Below, in pieces: positions 34,104-43,070 of a stretch of 64,000 bases of DNA. This DNA comes from Pedobacter gandavensis (GTDB taxonomy: Bacteria; Bacteroidota; Bacteroidia; Sphingobacteriales; Sphingobacteriaceae), in the NCBI RefSeq assembly GCF_014172405.1, contig NZ_WNXC01000008.1, forward strand, positions 248,001-312,000, written 5' to 3'. Numbering within the stretch: the first letter of the stretch is position 1; each line of letters opens with the position of its first letter. The notes under the pieces are model-generated. The model was given only the letters and a program-made list of their open reading frames with translations, ran no database searches and was not told the origin of the DNA. Position numbers and translations under genes: made by a program.

Positions 34104-34319
34104 ATGGAACAGATACAACCTCATAATACTCCTAGCATGAAAAGAGCTAACGAGACATCCATCTATAAATTAATGGCTGTAGGAATTGTAATTGCCGTAA
34201 TTGGCGTTTATTTGCGTTTTGCTGGCGATTCAATGACTTTATCTTTGGTATCATGGGCGATTTTATTTATCGGTGCATTCATCGCTTGTAAAGGCGTATT
34301 CAAAATATTAGCATCTTAG
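34104..34319 (+). CDS. Small two-helix membrane protein
   Basis: A 71-residue protein from the ATG at 34104 (a GTG at 34083 is in frame but overlaps the -7 box). Two hydrophobic helices occupy about residues 23-40 and 47-68, separated by RFAGDSMT. It has its own promoter box and a UUCG-loop terminator, so it is a free-standing gene. I do not recognise a named family; its length and layout resemble small DUF membrane proteins common in Sphingobacteriaceae. Confidence 0.7.
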   Translation: MEQIQPHNTPSMKRANETSIYKLMAVGIVIAVIGVYLRFAGDSMTLSLVSWAILFIGAFIACKGVFKILAS

Positions 34320-34338
34320 TTTTTTAAAAGCTTGCTGA

Positions 34339-34375
34339 AAAACCTCCTCAACTTCGGTTGTGGAGGTTTTTTTTT
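34339..34375 (+). terminator. Terminator with UUCG tetraloop
   Basis: AAAACCTCCTCAAC, loop TTCG closed by C-G, GTTGTGGAGGTTTT then further T. One T-T mismatch in a 14-bp stem. It ends the small membrane protein gene. Confidence 0.88.
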
Positions 34376-34460
34376 GTGGTCACATTTCTAGGACACTGTT
34401 TATTCTTAGGTTACCTTATCAGCTGCGTTGTATTAAGAAGAAACCTAACTATTAACGCTT

Positions 34461-35312
34461 ATGAAAAAGTATCTTGCTTATTGCGCCGTCGCCCTCTTAT
34501 TTGTAGCCTGTAATCAGGGAAATAAATCTCATAGGGAACCAACTTCGGATGCTGTGGATAGCCTCGCGGAAATCGCGGATAGTAGCTCATCAGAGAAAAT
34601 TATCAAGACTGCCGATATGCGCTTTCGCGTCAAAAATGTACAGCAGACTAAAGTGAAACTAGGCGAACTGATCAAAGCGGAAGGTGGTACCCTGGCCGAA
34701 TTCTCTATTCATAGTGATGTATACCAGTCAGAGAAAGTTCGTTATTCCACAGATTCCTTATTAGAACTGACTTCTTACCGTACCGAAGGCTCCATCGTGG
34801 CCAAAGTACCAGCCGATAAATTGGACGAATTTACAAATAGAGTAGCAGGTATGGCTGTATTTGTAGATCAGCAGTCGATGAAGTTTGATGATCAAAGCAT
34901 TGCTTATCTCTCTAATCAATTGAAAAACCAGAATAGGGTAGAGGCGGTTAAACAATTGAATAAAAACGCCAATAAGAAAAGTAATAATGTGGAGACTGCG
35001 CTCGAGTTAAAAGACGATTATGTAGATCAGAAGATTCAAAACATGAGGATCAATGAGCGGGTGAAATATAGTGACATCACGCTTTCTTTTTACCAGGACA
35101 ATACGGTGAAGAAATTGGTGGTTGGAAATGATAACCTGTCGGATTACCGTCCTTCATTTTTCAGAAGGTTAGGATTAAATATCCAAAATGGCTGGGTAAT
35201 CTTTATGGAATTCCTATTGTTGCTGGCAAACCTTTGGATGTTGATATTGCTGGTCATAGCTGGTTTTTTTGCTTTTAGCGTGTACCGTAAAAGAAGAAAT
35301 GCAAAGGCTTAG
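34461..35312 (+). CDS. DUF4349 lipoprotein
   Basis: A 283-residue lipoprotein: signal peptide with lipobox LFVAC (Cys17), a Ser/Asp-rich linker, a DUF4349 domain (KIIKTADMRFRVKNVQQTKVKL, EGSIVAKVPADKLDEF, then a long helical hairpin), a C-terminal transmembrane helix (about residues 248-272) and a basic tail YRKRRNAKA. Members sit in the envelope; no enzymatic role is known. The presence of both a lipobox and a C-terminal helix is usual for the family. It ends at a bidirectional terminator shared with ruvC. Confidence 0.87.
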   Translation: MKKYLAYCAVALLFVACNQGNKSHREPTSDAVDSLAEIADSSSSEKIIKTADMRFRVKNVQQTKVKLGELIKAEGGTLAEFSIHSDVYQSEKVRYSTDSLLELTSYRTEGSIVAKVPADKLDEFTNRVAGMAVFVDQQSMKFDDQSIAYLSNQLKNQNRVEAVKQLNKNANKKSNNVETALELKDDYVDQKIQNMRINERVKYSDITLSFYQDNTVKKLVVGNDNLSDYRPSFFRRLGLNIQNGWVIFMEFLLLLANLWMLILLVIAGFFAFSVYRKRRNAKA

Positions 35313-35350
35313 TTTTTTAACTCATCAAGTATTACTGAAGCCTGTTATAT

Positions 35351-35396
35351 AGCAAAAATGCCCAATCCGGAAATCCAGGTTGGGCATTTTTGCTAT
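35351..35396. terminator. Bidirectional terminator between DUF4349 gene and ruvC
   Basis: AGCAAAAATGCCCAA (35351-35365) pairs perfectly with TTGGGCATTTTTGCT (35380-35394) across a 14-nt loop. The A- and T-runs within the arms suit both convergent genes. Confidence 0.85.
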
Positions 35397-35409
35397 TTAT
35401 ACTTTTTGG

Positions 35410-35973
35410 TTATTTAACACGCTTTTTATTGTCTTTTGCGAAGGCTTCCCATCCGGAATAAGATTTTCCTGAGCCGGAAGTACTCACTCTTTGGAAGGAG
35501 TGACAAACGGCAACAGCCAGACCATCGGTTGCATCCAGGAATTGTGGGGTCTCTTTAAACTTAAGTAAGGTTTGTAGCATCGCTGCCACCTGTTCTTTTC
35601 CTGCACTTCCGCTTCCGGTAATGGATTGTTTAATTTTACGCGGTGCATATTCCGTGATCGGAATGTTTCTGGATAAGGCTGCTGCCATGGCTACACCTTG
35701 CGCACGACCTAGTTTTAGCATCACCTGGATGTTTTTTCCATAGAAGGGAGCCTCCAATGCCATCGTATCTGGTTTATACTCCTCAATCAGGTGAATCGTC
35801 TTTTCAAAGATGCGTTGAAGTTTTAAAAAGTGGTCATCCATATGGTCCATTCGAACGATCCCCATGGTAATCAATTCGAGCTTACTTCCCTTTTCCAATA
35901 TCACCCCATAACCCATAATCGAAGTGCCCGGATCTATGCCCATGATCACCCTTTCCTTTTTTTCCACCAACAT
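35410..35973 (-). CDS. ruvC: RuvC, Holliday junction resolvase
   Basis: A 187-residue endonuclease with the RuvC acidic residues: Asp14 in IMGIDPGTSIMGYG, Glu in ALEAPFYGKN (about residue 74) and Asp in FLDATDGLAVAVCH. KQSITGSGSAGKEQV is also typical. It cuts Holliday junctions with RuvAB. Met1 is used, though Met11 is a possible alternative start, since most RuvC begin close to the IDPG strand. It is divergent from the flippase-like gene. Confidence 0.95.
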   Translation of the reverse strand: MLVEKKERVIMGIDPGTSIMGYGVILEKGSKLELITMGIVRMDHMDDHFLKLQRIFEKTIHLIEEYKPDTMALEAPFYGKNIQVMLKLGRAQGVAMAAALSRNIPITEYAPRKIKQSITGSGSAGKEQVAAMLQTLLKFKETPQFLDATDGLAVAVCHSFQRVSTSGSGKSYSGWEAFAKDNKKRVK

Positions 35974-36016
35974 AGAACAATATTAAGCATATTTGCACAG
36001 AGTAAAAGCAAAAAAG

Positions 36017-36994
36017 TTGACATCACAGTACAAAAAAATAGTTTCTTATCTCCTTAAAGCCGGCATTGTTCTTTTCGCATTTTGGTTTGTATATAACAAA
36101 TTAACGGAAAACAAGAACCTTCAGGATTTCAAAAATCTGCTGAGTAAACTTCCGCAATGGGAAATTATTTCGGTCATGGGATTCGTCCTTTTTCTGATGC
36201 TGGTAAACTGGGGATTGGAAGCCATAAAATGGCAGCGATTGATTGCCAGTGTAGAACGGATTAGCCTTTGGAAGGCGGTAGCATCCGTTTTTTGTGGCCT
36301 AACCTGGGCAGTATTTACGCCCAATCGGATTGGAGAATATGGTGGGAGGGTGTTTTTCCTTTCGCCCAAAAGGCGTGTGATTGGCGTAGTAGCGATGGCT
36401 GTTGGTAACATCGGACAAATGGTACTGACCAATGTCTTTGGTGCGATCGCATTTTGTGTTTTCGTTTATAGGTTTGTCGACATTGATCCCCTGCTGTTTT
36501 ATGCATTGCTGTTCTTTGCACTCATCTTTTGCTTGTTCTTCCTGATCTTTTATTTTAACATCAAATGGCTGAATGGACTGTTACTGTCTATGAAGTTCAG
36601 CAGAAAATATAAAAAGTTTTATAGCATCCTGGCGAGGTATCAAAAGAAGGAACTACTGAAAATTCTTTCCCTTTGCTTTTTAAGATACCTGGTTTTTAGC
36701 ACCCAATATTTCATCCTGTTTTTCTGGCTGATTCCCAACCTTCACTATATGGAGATCCTGATGATGGTGAGTATCCTGTTCTTCGTACAGTCTACACTTC
36801 CTTCGCTGGATTTATTTGATATTGGCGTGAGAACTGCAACTGCCTCGTATTTCTTTAGCTCGATTACAGATCAGGAAGTGGCAGTGATTGCATGTACGGC
36901 CAGTATCTGGCTGATAAATATTATTATTCCTGCTATATTAGGCACTTATTTCGTATTTAAACTTAATTTTTTTGGAAATCCACAGCGTAGCTAG
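36017..36994 (+). CDS. Lysylphosphatidylglycerol synthase transmembrane/flippase-like protein
   Basis: A roughly 326-residue protein with seven or eight transmembrane segments, LTWAVFTPNRIGEYGGRVFFL and, near the end, LPSLDLFDIGVRTATASYFF, both typical of the flippase-like (UPF0104/AglD) family fused in some proteins to lysyl-PG synthase. Members are associated with lipid-linked glycan or amino-lipid handling. No ATG exists at the start: TTG at 36017 or at 35993 must be used; the former is chosen because a CATATTTG near-box lies at 35987-35994. It overlaps the GT2 gene by 23 nt. Confidence 0.8.
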   Translation: MTSQYKKIVSYLLKAGIVLFAFWFVYNKLTENKNLQDFKNLLSKLPQWEIISVMGFVLFLMLVNWGLEAIKWQRLIASVERISLWKAVASVFCGLTWAVFTPNRIGEYGGRVFFLSPKRRVIGVVAMAVGNIGQMVLTNVFGAIAFCVFVYRFVDIDPLLFYALLFFALIFCLFFLIFYFNIKWLNGLLLSMKFSRKYKKFYSILARYQKKELLKILSLCFLRYLVFSTQYFILFFWLIPNLHYMEILMMVSILFFVQSTLPSLDLFDIGVRTATASYFFSSITDQEVAVIACTASIWLINIIIPAILGTYFVFKLNFFGNPQRS

Positions 36995-38108
36995 TTATAT
37001 CACTTCTATTTTAACGGTCTTATATGTGTTCGTCGTGTTCAGCTTTATCAGAGGCTGGCATAAGCTGAGCTATTATCAACCGAAAAAGCCAGCTTTAAAA
37101 ACTAAAGTCTCCATTTTGGTAGCTGCCAGAAATGAAGCAGAAAATATCAGGAGGACCCTGGATGATCTTTGCGCACAATCCTACGATAAAGCACTTACCG
37201 AAATCATCTTTATCGACGACCATTCTACAGATGATACTGCCGCAATCATTGAATCTTATGCCTCAAAAGGCGTAAAGCTGATTCGTTTGAATGAAGATCG
37301 CGCACTGAATTCTTATAAGAAAAAAGCCATTCAAACGGCCATCGGTCAATCTACCGGTGACCTCATTATTACTACTGATGCCGATTGCAGAATGGGTAAG
37401 GATTGGTTGAAAACGATTATCGGTTTTTATGAAGAGAAAGACTATAAAATGATTTCCTCGCCAGTGGCTTATTTTGAAGAAAAGAGTTTCTTTGAAAGGG
37501 CACAGGCATTAGAGTTTCTATACCTGATTGGTCTGGGGGCTTCTACTATTGGCAATAAAAAACCTTCCACCTGTAATGGGGCCAATCTGGCTTATGAAAA
37601 GGCAGCTTTCTATGAAGTTGGCGGTTTCAAAGGGATCGATGACCTGGCTTCGGGAGATGATGAACTGCTATTGCATAAAATGGCTGCTCGTTATGACAAC
37701 AACATTGGTTTCCTGAAAAATGAGGACGCAGTGGTTTATACGCATGCTAAAGCAACGCTTGGAGAGTTTATTCAGCAAAGAAAACGCTGGGCTTCGAAGA
37801 GTACCCGGTATAAAAACAAGGCGATCATTGTACTCGGTGTGGCAATCTGGTTGTTTAATGTGAGTATCTTGTTAAATATTGCCATTGGCCTGTTCATCGG
37901 ATTCTATTTTAAACTGGCTTTAGCACAATTGCTGATTAAGATTCTGGTAGAATTTATATTTTTATATCAGGTTACGGGTTTCGCAAAACGAAGAGCACTA
38001 TTGGTGTTATTGCCATTGCTCAATTTGATGCACATCTTGTATATCGTTTATATTGGGGTGGCAGGAAATTCAGGAAAGTACAATTGGAAAGGTAGAATGG
38101 TGAAATAA
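36972..38108 (+). CDS. Membrane glycosyltransferase family 2
   Basis: A 378-residue GT2 protein: N-terminal helix, then GT-A domain (VSILVAARNEAENIRRTL, FIDDHSTDDT), DxD-like TTDADC, GANLAYEK, acidic SGDDELL and the processive-type QQRKRW motif, then three C-terminal transmembrane helices. It should add sugars from nucleotide donors to a lipid or polymer on the cytoplasmic face of the membrane. The start is TTG at 36972, inside the previous gene; no ATG is available. It is followed by a TAATG overlap with the permease gene. Confidence 0.87.
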   Translation: MEIHSVASYITSILTVLYVFVVFSFIRGWHKLSYYQPKKPALKTKVSILVAARNEAENIRRTLDDLCAQSYDKALTEIIFIDDHSTDDTAAIIESYASKGVKLIRLNEDRALNSYKKKAIQTAIGQSTGDLIITTDADCRMGKDWLKTIIGFYEEKDYKMISSPVAYFEEKSFFERAQALEFLYLIGLGASTIGNKKPSTCNGANLAYEKAAFYEVGGFKGIDDLASGDDELLLHKMAARYDNNIGFLKNEDAVVYTHAKATLGEFIQQRKRWASKSTRYKNKAIIVLGVAIWLFNVSILLNIAIGLFIGFYFKLALAQLLIKILVEFIFLYQVTGFAKRRALLVLLPLLNLMHILYIVYIGVAGNSGKYNWKGRMVK

Positions 38109-39199
38109 TGGAAAACAACAATAGTCCGTCGAAGGAGGTATGGAAGCGGTTTAAGCAAAACAAAATGGCTTTCTCCGGACTATTATTTATTCTGTTTTTA
38201 ATGTTGATCGGGATATTAGGTTACCTGATTACACCAGATCAAACGCCTTTTGCCAATACCATGCATTTGCAGCTGAGCAATAAAAAACCTGGTCGGAGTT
38301 TTGACTTTCTCATCATCAGCAGAAATTCAGACGTTAAAAAACTGAACTTCCTGCAGAAGATGTTCTCCGGGCAGGAGGCAGACTATAAAAGTATTCCCAT
38401 TACTTCTTATCGGGAAGTAGGGAATAAGGTACATGCAAAGGAGTACATTGGGGATGATGAGCAGGCAGAAGAAACGATCTATCCTTTAGTAGCAGGGAAG
38501 AACAGGTACAGTCAGACTTTCTGGCTTGGTACAGATGTCTATGGCCGTGATTTGTTGAGTAGGTTGATGATTGGCGTCCGTGTTTCTTTATCCGTTGGCC
38601 TCATGGCGGTACTCATTTCTCTGCTCATCGGCATTAGCTTAGGTGCTTTAGCCGGTTATTTTTCGCGGAAGACTGATGCAGCCATTAGCTGGTTCATGAA
38701 CGTGATCTGGTCACTCCCTTCCTTGTTACTCGTGATTGCCATTTCCTTTGCACTGGGAAAAGGTTTCTGGCAGATATTTATCGCCGTTGGATTGTCTACC
38801 TGGGTAGATGTTGCCAGATTGGTGCGTGGGCAGGTGATGGCCTTGAAACAAGTGGAATTTGTGGAAGCCGCGAAAGCACTTGGCTATTCTACCCCTCGCA
38901 TTATCATCAAACACATGTTACCCAATATTGCCGGCCCAATCCTGGTGCTGGCCTCTGCAAATTTTGCTGCTGCAATTTTATTGGAATCGGGATTAAGCTT
39001 CCTTGGCTTTGGCGCACAGCCGCCCATGCCCAGTTGGGGAGGGATGATCAAGGAACATTATGGCTATATCATTATGGATGCTGCTTACCTGGCTATTTTA
39101 CCAGGCCTGGCCATCATGATCACGGTTTATGCTTTCAATCTGCTGGCCATCGGCCTGAGAGATGCTTTTGATGTAAAATCTCAAAATATTTCTGTTTAA
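38108..39199 (+). CDS. ABC transporter permease, OppC/DppC type
   Basis: A 363-residue inner-membrane permease. A first helix (about 21-41) is followed by a long soluble insert (about 45-130), then LGTDVYGRDLLSRLMIGVR and five helices with the EAA loop EAAKALGYSTPRIIIKHMLPN that contacts the ATPase. It belongs with dipeptide/oligopeptide or nickel importers. No OppB, ATPase or binding protein lies nearby, so partners are elsewhere. Its ATG overlaps the GT2 stop (TAATG), indicating coupled translation. Confidence 0.88.
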   Translation: MENNNSPSKEVWKRFKQNKMAFSGLLFILFLMLIGILGYLITPDQTPFANTMHLQLSNKKPGRSFDFLIISRNSDVKKLNFLQKMFSGQEADYKSIPITSYREVGNKVHAKEYIGDDEQAEETIYPLVAGKNRYSQTFWLGTDVYGRDLLSRLMIGVRVSLSVGLMAVLISLLIGISLGALAGYFSRKTDAAISWFMNVIWSLPSLLLVIAISFALGKGFWQIFIAVGLSTWVDVARLVRGQVMALKQVEFVEAAKALGYSTPRIIIKHMLPNIAGPILVLASANFAAAILLESGLSFLGFGAQPPMPSWGGMIKEHYGYIIMDAAYLAILPGLAIMITVYAFNLLAIGLRDAFDVKSQNISV

Positions 39200-39215
39200 T
39201 CGTCAGTTCTTGGCT

Positions 39216-39223
39216 TAACTTTG
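39216..39223 (+). promoter_or_regulatory. -7 promoter box (TAACTTTG) of rnhB
   Basis: A perfect TAnnTTTG box ending 4 nt before the rnhB ATG, the same spacing as at hemW. Leaderless transcription is predicted. A -33 TTG is not clear. Confidence 0.5.
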
Positions 39224-39227
39224 TGGG

Positions 39228-39839
39228 ATGCTGTTAAACTGTTATCAGAACGAATTAGTAGAGGCCGGCTGCGATGAAGCAGGTAGAGGTTGTCTTGCAG
39301 GCCCTGTTTTTGCTGCCGCTGTTATTTTGCCAAAAGACTTTATTGCCGGTCAACTGAACGACTCTAAGAAACTGAACCATAAACAGCGTGAAGCCTTAAG
39401 GATCATCATTGAAAAGGAAGCGATTGCCTGGGCAGTAGCAGAAGTAGACCATGTGGAGATCGATAAGATCAATATTTTAAATGCTTCTTTCCTGGCCATG
39501 CATCGGGCAGTAGAAAAGTTATCCGTTAAACCAGAATACCTGGTGATCGATGGTAACCGTTTTAAAACCTATCCTGAAATTCCACATGCCTGTATTGTGA
39601 AAGGGGATGGGAAGTACCTGAACATTGCTGCTGCTTCTATTCTGGCGAAAACTCATCGTGATGAGTTTATGGAAAAGATTGCGGAAGAATATCCGGTTTA
39701 TCAATGGAAACAGAATAAAGGATATCCGACTATCGTGCATCGCAACGCAGCTTTAACACATGGCTTATCACCATACCATCGTAAAACTTTCAGTATTTCT
39801 AAGCCACAACTCGCACTGTTTTCTGAAAGCGAAGGATAA
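39228..39839 (+). CDS. rnhB: RNase HII
   Basis: A 203-residue RNase HII: Asp16-Glu17 in AGCDEAGRGCLAGPV, the VIDGNRFK strand with the third acidic residue, and a C-terminal Asp in AKTHRDEFM. GRG continuing the motif marks type 2. It removes ribonucleotides from DNA. The ATG at 39228 comes 4 nt after a -7 box; the first acidic residues are 16 codons on, so no other start fits. Confidence 0.95.
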   Translation: MLLNCYQNELVEAGCDEAGRGCLAGPVFAAAVILPKDFIAGQLNDSKKLNHKQREALRIIIEKEAIAWAVAEVDHVEIDKINILNASFLAMHRAVEKLSVKPEYLVIDGNRFKTYPEIPHACIVKGDGKYLNIAAASILAKTHRDEFMEKIAEEYPVYQWKQNKGYPTIVHRNAALTHGLSPYHRKTFSISKPQLALFSESEG

Positions 39840-39857
39840 TTCGTATTTTCACATAAT

Positions 39858-41060
39858 TTGAAAGCACTGATCCTCACCAACAGAATACCCTTTCCGCCCA
39901 ATAGTGGCTATCCGATTGTGGTCTATAATACCATAAAAGGGTTGTTAAATTTGGGGGTTGAAATCACTTTGTTTAGTATTAACCCTAAAAAGTATCAGGT
40001 AGATGTAGAGGAAATCTATGATCCTTTATTTCAAAAGATCAAATTTTACTCCATTGATCTGGATACCGGGGTCAATGTGTATGGGGCGATACTCAATCTC
40101 TTTTCCAATCAATCTTATAATGTTTCCCGCTATTATGATGAGGGTGCTGCCAGTTTACTTGCAGAGGTATTGAAGGAAGATGATTTTGATATCATTCAGT
40201 TTGAGGGACTTTTTGTGGTTCCTTATTTGGACGTAGTCAAAGAAAATAGCAAGGCGAAAGTGATTTACCGTGCTCATAATATAGAGTTCGATGTCTGGGA
40301 ACGCATCGCGATGACAGAGAAATTCACGCCAAGGAGAAGTTATCTTCAATTTCTTGCCCGTCGTTTGAAGGTTTATGAAACAGAACAAATCAATCGATTT
40401 CATCAGGTTTTCGCGATTTCTGAGCAAGACAGGCAAAGCATTTTAAGATTCGGCTCGGCAACGGCACTGGAGGTTTTTCCGGTAGCGCTGGACTTTGAGA
40501 AATATGTGGCTGATCCTTCGAAAACAAGCTTCCCTACCTTGTTCCATTTGGGAGCAATGGATTGGCGCCCAAATCGAGAAGGTTTAGAATGGTTTCTGGA
40601 TGAAATTTGGCCCGATATTGAAAAGCTGAATTCTGAGCTCCGCTTTTATATTGCCGGAAAAAATATGCAACAACAATTTTTTGAATATGATTCCGATAAC
40701 CTCGTCGTAGAAGGAGAAGTTTTTGATGCCGTAGAATTTATCAATTCTAAAGCCATTATGATTGTGCCTTTGTTATCCGGAAGTGGGATGCGTGTGAAAA
40801 TTATTGAAGGGATGGCGATGAGCAAATGTATCATTGCTACGAGCATGGCAGCCGAAGGTATTCGCTGCGAAAATGGGAAAGATATCCTCATTGCAGATAC
40901 CGCGGATGAGTTTTATCGGGCGATCCTGCAATGTATCACGAACCCTAAAAAGTGGCGGGAAATTGGGGAAAACGCAAGGAAAACTGTGGAAAGAGACCAT
41001 GACATCAAAATCATTGCGCCAAGAATGCTGAATATCTACCAAAAATTACTTACTGTTTAA
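39858..41060 (+). CDS. Glycosyltransferase family 4 (GT-B)
   Basis: A 400-residue GT-B enzyme. The N-terminal lobe begins KALILTNRIPFPPNSGYPIVVYN and contains KVIYRAHNIEFDVWERIA. The C-terminal lobe has FHLGAMDWRPNREGLEWFLDEIWP and the donor-site region IVPLLSGSGMRVKIIEGMAM (about residues 303-322) with the Glu of the EX7E-like element. It should transfer a sugar from a nucleotide donor during surface-glycan synthesis. The start is TTG at 39858, 18 nt after rnhB; the glycine loop starts directly after it, so no internal ATG fits. Confidence 0.88.
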   Translation: MKALILTNRIPFPPNSGYPIVVYNTIKGLLNLGVEITLFSINPKKYQVDVEEIYDPLFQKIKFYSIDLDTGVNVYGAILNLFSNQSYNVSRYYDEGAASLLAEVLKEDDFDIIQFEGLFVVPYLDVVKENSKAKVIYRAHNIEFDVWERIAMTEKFTPRRSYLQFLARRLKVYETEQINRFHQVFAISEQDRQSILRFGSATALEVFPVALDFEKYVADPSKTSFPTLFHLGAMDWRPNREGLEWFLDEIWPDIEKLNSELRFYIAGKNMQQQFFEYDSDNLVVEGEVFDAVEFINSKAIMIVPLLSGSGMRVKIIEGMAMSKCIIATSMAAEGIRCENGKDILIADTADEFYRAILQCITNPKKWREIGENARKTVERDHDIKIIAPRMLNIYQKLLTV

Positions 41061-41068
41061 TTTTTATG

Positions 41069-41076
41069 TACTTTTG
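41069..41076 (+). promoter_or_regulatory. -7 box (TACTTTTG) upstream of gcvT
   Basis: A perfect TAnnTTTG match 8 nt beyond the GT4 stop. If used, gcvT has a leader of about 125 nt. No convincing riboswitch fold was seen in that leader. Confidence 0.4.
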
Positions 41077-41206
41077 CCCACGTTTTTGGCCTTTAAATGC
41101 TGAAATACTGGGTGATTAACCAAAAACAAGAAGCAATCAGATAATTCCAATGGAGATGCCATCTTTTTGGGCTGCTTCATAACCGTTAAAAAACAAAATT
41201 ATTCTA

Positions 41207-42286
41207 ATGAAAAATACCGCATTAACAGAAAAACACATTTCATTAGGTGCCAAAATGGTGCCTTTCGCAGGTTACAATATGCCAGTTCAGTATGAAGGTA
41301 TCAATGCAGAACACGCAACAGTACGAGGATCTGTGGGCGTTTTTGACGTAAGCCACATGGGTGAATTCATCATTAAAGGTGAAAATGCATTGGACCTTAT
41401 CCAAAGCGTAACCAGCAATGATGCTTCAAAATTATATGACGGTAAAGTACAATATTCTTGTCTGCCAAATGAAGATGGTGGTATTGTAGACGATTTATTG
41501 GTTTACAGAATCGATGAAGCTACTTATATGTTGGTTGTCAATGCTTCTAACATTGAGAAAGACTGGAATTGGATTCAGAAATTCAATGATAAAGGGGTAG
41601 AAATGCACAATATTTCTGATCAGACTTCTCTTTTGGCGATTCAAGGTCCTAAAGCTGCTGAAGCATTACAGAGCTTAACAGACGTAGATCTTGCTTCTAT
41701 GGAGTACTATAACTTCGTAAAAGGAACTTTTGCAGGTATTGAAAATGTGATCATTTCTGCTACAGGTTATACTGGTGCTGGTGGTTTTGAGATTTATTTC
41801 GACAATGCAAATGCGGAGGCAATCTGGGATGCTATTTTCGAAGCTGGTGCAGCATTCGGTATTAAGCCAATTGGTTTAGGTGCCCGTGATACCTTGCGTT
41901 TAGAGATGGGTTTCTGCTTATATGGAAATGATATCGATGATACTACTTCTCCAATTGAAGCAGGATTGGGATGGATTACTAAATTCAGCAAAAAATTCAC
42001 CAACTCTGAGGCTTTACAAGCACAGAAAGAAGCTGGTGTTGCCCGTAAATTGATCGGTTTTGAAATGATCGACAGAGGTATTCCTCGTCATGATTATGAG
42101 ATTGTGGATGCAGAAGGAAACGTGATTGGAAGAGTAACTTCCGGTACGCAAGCACCATCTTTGCAAAAAGCAATCGGTATGGGTTATATTGACAAAGCTT
42201 TGGCTAAAGAAGGTACTGAGATCTTTATCAATATCCGTAATAATAAAATTAAAGCGAAAGTGGTAAAATTCCCTTTCACTAAATAA
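41207..42286 (+). CDS. gcvT: GcvT, glycine cleavage system aminomethyltransferase
   Basis: A 359-residue T-protein: FAGYNMPVQYEGINAEHATVRG, VGVFDVSHMGEF, the folate-site region ATGYTGAGGFEIY, LGARDTLRLEMGFCLYGNDI with the catalytic Asp in ARDTLR, and a C-terminal barrel (GFEMIDRGIPRHDYEIV, VTSGTQAPSLQKAIGMGYI). It moves the methylene of the lipoyl-bound aminomethyl to tetrahydrofolate. The other glycine cleavage genes are not in the window. Codon use resembles well-expressed genes. Confidence 0.96.
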   Translation: MKNTALTEKHISLGAKMVPFAGYNMPVQYEGINAEHATVRGSVGVFDVSHMGEFIIKGENALDLIQSVTSNDASKLYDGKVQYSCLPNEDGGIVDDLLVYRIDEATYMLVVNASNIEKDWNWIQKFNDKGVEMHNISDQTSLLAIQGPKAAEALQSLTDVDLASMEYYNFVKGTFAGIENVIISATGYTGAGGFEIYFDNANAEAIWDAIFEAGAAFGIKPIGLGARDTLRLEMGFCLYGNDIDDTTSPIEAGLGWITKFSKKFTNSEALQAQKEAGVARKLIGFEMIDRGIPRHDYEIVDAEGNVIGRVTSGTQAPSLQKAIGMGYIDKALAKEGTEIFINIRNNKIKAKVVKFPFTK

Positions 42287-42342
42287 GTATCATAAAGCAA
42301 TAGAAAACATCAACATTTAGCATTATCACCATTCCATTACCC

Positions 42343-43065
42343 ATGCAGAAAAGTATAGAAGTTTGTTTAACGCCAGCATTATTAGATCTTTATTCAATAG
42401 AAGACCGCGTAGTGGTGGTTATTGATGTGCTGAGAGCGACCTCTTCAATGGTCTATGGAATTGACAATGGTGCTACAGCAATCATCCCTGTTGCACAGGT
42501 AGAAGATTGTCTGAATTATGCAAATGAAGGTTTTCTATTGGCTGCAGAGCGAAATGGAGAAGTGGTTGAAGGCTATGACTTCGGCAATTCTCCATTTTCT
42601 TACTCCCGCGAAAAAGTGAATGGCAAAACAATTGTGCTGACCACCACCAATGGTACGAAAGCATTACACCTGGCCAGAAATAGGGCACATCAGGTGGTCA
42701 TCGGTTCGTTTTTAAACCTGGAGGCACTTTGTAACTACCTTCGTGTACAAGATAAAGGGGTATTGCTGCTTTGCGCAGGCTGGAAAGATAAATTCAATCT
42801 GGAAGATACCTTGTTTGCCGGTGCTGTAGTGCGGGAATTGCGTAAAGACTTTACGCATTTTGACGATTCTAGTGTTGCCGCAGAAGATTTGTATGCTTTG
42901 GCAAAAGATGACCTGAGAAATTACCTTCATAAATCTTCTCATAGCCATAGATTGGCGCAGCTGAACATCGAAGAAGATGTGAAATTCTGTCTGCAGCTGA
43001 ACATCTGTACCACTATTCCTGTATTGATAGGGGATAGTTTAGTGGCATTAGAGGTAGGCGCTTAA
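42343..43065 (+). CDS. comB: 2-phosphosulfolactate phosphatase (ComB family)
   Basis: A 240-residue protein with the ComB signature VVVVIDVLRATSSMVYGIDNGA, then GEVVEGYDFGNSPF and KTIVLTTTNGTKAL. ComB is a Mg-dependent phosphatase known from coenzyme M synthesis. Many bacteria without coenzyme M carry it, where sulfolactate metabolism is one proposal; here the physiological substrate is unclear. It follows gcvT after 56 nt. It converges on the patatin gene with only 5 nt between stop codons. Confidence 0.87.
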   Translation: MQKSIEVCLTPALLDLYSIEDRVVVVIDVLRATSSMVYGIDNGATAIIPVAQVEDCLNYANEGFLLAAERNGEVVEGYDFGNSPFSYSREKVNGKTIVLTTTNGTKALHLARNRAHQVVIGSFLNLEALCNYLRVQDKGVLLLCAGWKDKFNLEDTLFAGAVVRELRKDFTHFDDSSVAAEDLYALAKDDLRNYLHKSSHSHRLAQLNIEEDVKFCLQLNICTTIPVLIGDSLVALEVGA

Positions 43066-43070
43066 GGCGC

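Noticed and set aside
41077..41206. Glycine riboswitch upstream of gcvT
   Set aside because: The 125-nt leader lacks two tandem structured aptamers or a clear expression platform; only weak hairpins were found.
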